NCBI GenBank assembly: GCA_018818905.1
Contig: JAHIRA010000053.1
Location: forward strand, 1-7,134
Direction: 5' to 3'
Source of the DNA: Patescibacteria group bacterium
Lineage (GTDB): Bacteria; Patescibacteriota; JABMPQ01; JAHIRA01
DNA length: 7,134 bases
This document shows, piece after piece, positions 6,040 through 7,134 of the stretch. Below the pieces are notes generated by a model, which saw only the letters and a program-made list of their open reading frames with translations, had not been told where the DNA came from and did not search any database. The position numbers and the translations under genes are program-made. Numbering within the stretch: position 1 is the stretch's first letter; each line of letters begins with the position of its first letter.

Positions 6040-6044
6040 CAAAA

Positions 6045-6464
6045 ATGGATCCCTTATATTTTCCAATCTTTCTGCTTGACAGAGAGCCAATCGTCCCAAG
6101 AGCCGGGGATATTTTTTTCTTTAGAATCTTTGGCAACAAGATTATTCTTGAATGGCAAAGACCTGGAAAGAGTTCTAACTCTTGCACTATCTCGTTCATC
6201 AAAGACTTGGGAAGTCAAAAACATCACAGGTACTTCATTGCTAAGCATGACGTCAAGACTCTTATTAAGTTTTTAAACTCGGCTTTGCAATACTCAGTAG
6301 AGACTTCTAGGAAGCATGCTTATGATACGGACAAATCTTCCTTTCTAGAATTCAGACTTACTGAAAAAAATGATTTCGGAGAGTGTGTTCTCCAATGCTT
6401 CAAGGTCGTAGCCAGAAAGAAAAAGATAATCCTGATCACTGTTCCGGAACACAGAAAAATCTAG
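6045..6464 (+). CDS. Hypothetical 139-residue basic protein
   Basis: I do not recognise the family. The start is set by a strong Shine-Dalgarno and a consensus promoter just upstream, so the gene is very likely real and well expressed even though it is the only one on the plus strand. There is no signal peptide or clear membrane segment; the N-terminal YFPIFLL (5-11) is short. By eye the fold alternates strands and one helix: strands at about 22-37 (DIFFFRIFGNKIILEWQ) and 46-52, a helix at 68-83 (KHDVKTLIKFLNSALQ), then strands at 99-105, 113-122 and 127-133. It is rich in Lys and Arg (ARKKK at 123-127), consistent with nucleic acid binding but not evidence of it. Cysteines at 47, 114 and 118 make no known motif. 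It is transcribed divergently from the helicase-nuclease gene and converges on the SMC-like ATPase gene. The product is probably a cytosolic accessory protein. Confidence 0.75.
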   Translation: MDPLYFPIFLLDREPIVPRAGDIFFFRIFGNKIILEWQRPGKSSNSCTISFIKDLGSQKHHRYFIAKHDVKTLIKFLNSALQYSVETSRKHAYDTDKSSFLEFRLTEKNDFGECVLQCFKVVARKKKIILITVPEHRKI

Positions 6465-6533
6465 AAATACAAGGATAAAGATAAAATTCCTCCTGAATAT
6501 TTTTTCTCTCAATTATGAATTAAAAGCGAAGGA

Positions 6534-6577
6534 CGATGAACACATCGAAATACAAGTTGTTTAGATGCACTGCATCT
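6534..6577. repeat. Two short palindromes between convergent genes
   Basis: The 133-bp gap between the plus-strand gene and the end of the SMC-like ATPase gene holds CGATG-AACA-CATCG (6534-6547, 5-bp stem) and the 15-bp palindrome AGATGCA-C-TGCATCT (6563-6577). Neither is followed by a proper U-run on either strand, though a plain T-run occurs at 6500-6505. They could be weak bidirectional transcript ends; chance is also possible. Confidence 0.3.
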
Positions 6578-6597
6578 GGAGCTTCTCTTGCCCTAGA

Positions 6598-7134
6598 TCA
6601 AATCTCAATCACCTTGTCTCCCCACTTATCATAAACATCGTCATAAGTGAACAAGAAAATCTGAAATTCTTCTGAGAATTTCTTGATCAGCTCCATGGCT
6701 TTCTTAGTCCGCACCTTGTCAAAAGTCACCAACGGATCATCCAAGATCATGGGTGGCTTTTTTTCTTCACTCATTAATTTGACCAGCGAAAATCTGGCTG
6801 CCAAATAAAATTGATCTACAGTGCCACGAGACAAATGATCTTCTGGCTTAATTCTACCAGCCGCCTCTTTGCTAAAAACTTCAAAAGCCAAATCATCATT
6901 GACATAGACTTTTTCGTACTTATTGTCTGTAATAAAGGGTAAGTATTTATTGATATCTTGTTCCAGTCTCCCCTTGGCCGAAAAAGAGACTTTATTTTTG
7001 GCCGTGTTCATATTGTCAAAAACAACTTCATAGACTTTTAGTCTTTTGAGCTCATCTTCAAGTTCAACTTTCAGAATCGGTACTTCTTCCTCAAGCCCCA
7101 AGAGCTTCTCTTCATCTCCTTCTGAGCTTTTGAT
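6598..7134 (-). CDS. SMC/Rad50-like ATPase, YhaN/SbcC type, C-terminal part (partial)
   Basis: The reading frame is open to the right edge, so the true start lies outside; the TTG at 7101 is an internal leucine. The visible part (about 179 residues) starts with charged, coiled-coil-like sequence and ends in an ABC-type ATPase half-site. The signature loop is LSRGT (6820-6834) where canonical ABC proteins have LSGG; LSRGTxxQ(L/F)YLA is characteristic of YhaN-like and related SbcC-type ATPases. Walker B is MILDDP (6733-6750) and is followed by FDKVRTKKAMELI. A switch/His-like loop sits in IFLFTYDD, with Tyr where many homologues have His. Walker A would be in the missing N-terminal part. Related proteins work with an SbcD/MRE11-like phosphoesterase in DNA end processing, which would fit the nearby helicase-nuclease, but no such partner is visible here. 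It ends with TGA. Exact subfamily is uncertain. Confidence 0.85.
   Translation of the reverse strand: MKSSEGDEEKLLGLEEEVPILKVELEDELKRLKVYEVVFDNMNTAKNKVSFSAKGRLEQDINKYLPFITDNKYEKVYVNDDLAFEVFSKEAAGRIKPEDHLSRGTVDQFYLAARFSLVKLMSEEKKPPMILDDPLVTFDKVRTKKAMELIKKFSEEFQIFLFTYDDVYDKWGDKVIEI

Noticed and set aside
6598..6600. Alternative genetic code (UGA read as glycine)
   Set aside because: TGA ends the SMC-like ATPase exactly where the domain should end, and the other genes show no in-frame TGA.
6536..6634. 32-residue plus-strand mini-ORF with AAGGA just upstream
   Set aside because: The Shine-Dalgarno-like AAGGA is too close to the ATG, the frame overlaps the conserved end of the SMC-like ATPase gene, and the peptide has no notable features.
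1..7134. CRISPR array, tRNA, rRNA, transposase or integrase genes
   Set aside because: I saw no regularly spaced direct repeats, cloverleaf-like sequence, rRNA segments or recombinase motifs.

Overview
The window reads like a piece of a small, AT-leaning bacterial genome, most likely a member of the Candidate Phyla Radiation (Patescibacteria). The grounds are indirect: bacterial-type PheS, an SF1 helicase fused to an iron-sulfur PD-(D/E)XK nuclease in one polypeptide, an AAA/DUF4143 ATPase, a small four-helix membrane protein in front of pheS, and almost no Shine-Dalgarno sequences. TGA is used as a stop (the gene ending at 6598), so the UGA=Gly code of Gracilibacteria is excluded. Taxonomy is inference.

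Layout, right to left along the minus strand, which carries all genes but one. 7134-6598: C-terminal part of an SMC/Rad50-like (YhaN/SbcC-type) ATPase running off the window. 6045-6464 (plus strand): an unrecognised 139-residue protein with a consensus promoter and the only strong Shine-Dalgarno in the window. 5870-6044: divergent promoter region with back-to-back -35 boxes and a perfect 13-bp hairpin in the uvrD leader. 5869-2948: 973-residue UvrD/PcrA-type helicase with a C-terminal Fe-S nuclease, interrupted in frame by a palindromic repeat. 2947-2708: gene-free stretch holding four hairpins and then a strong promoter overlapped by two 28-bp tandem repeats. 2695-1562: AAA_14/DUF4143 ATPase. 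1459-1: a compact operon of membrane protein, pheS and the first six codons of pheT.

The helicase-nuclease and the SMC-like ATPase suggest a DNA end-processing neighbourhood on the right; the left is housekeeping translation (phenylalanyl-tRNA synthetase). The DUF4143 ATPase between them has its own promoter and possible operator and looks like an accessory insertion. The observations most worth a second look are the tandem operator-like repeats at 2698-2757, the palindromic repeat translated as part of the helicase-nuclease at about 3494-3541, the related GGCTCCA hairpins on both sides of uvrD, and the unrecognised plus-strand gene.
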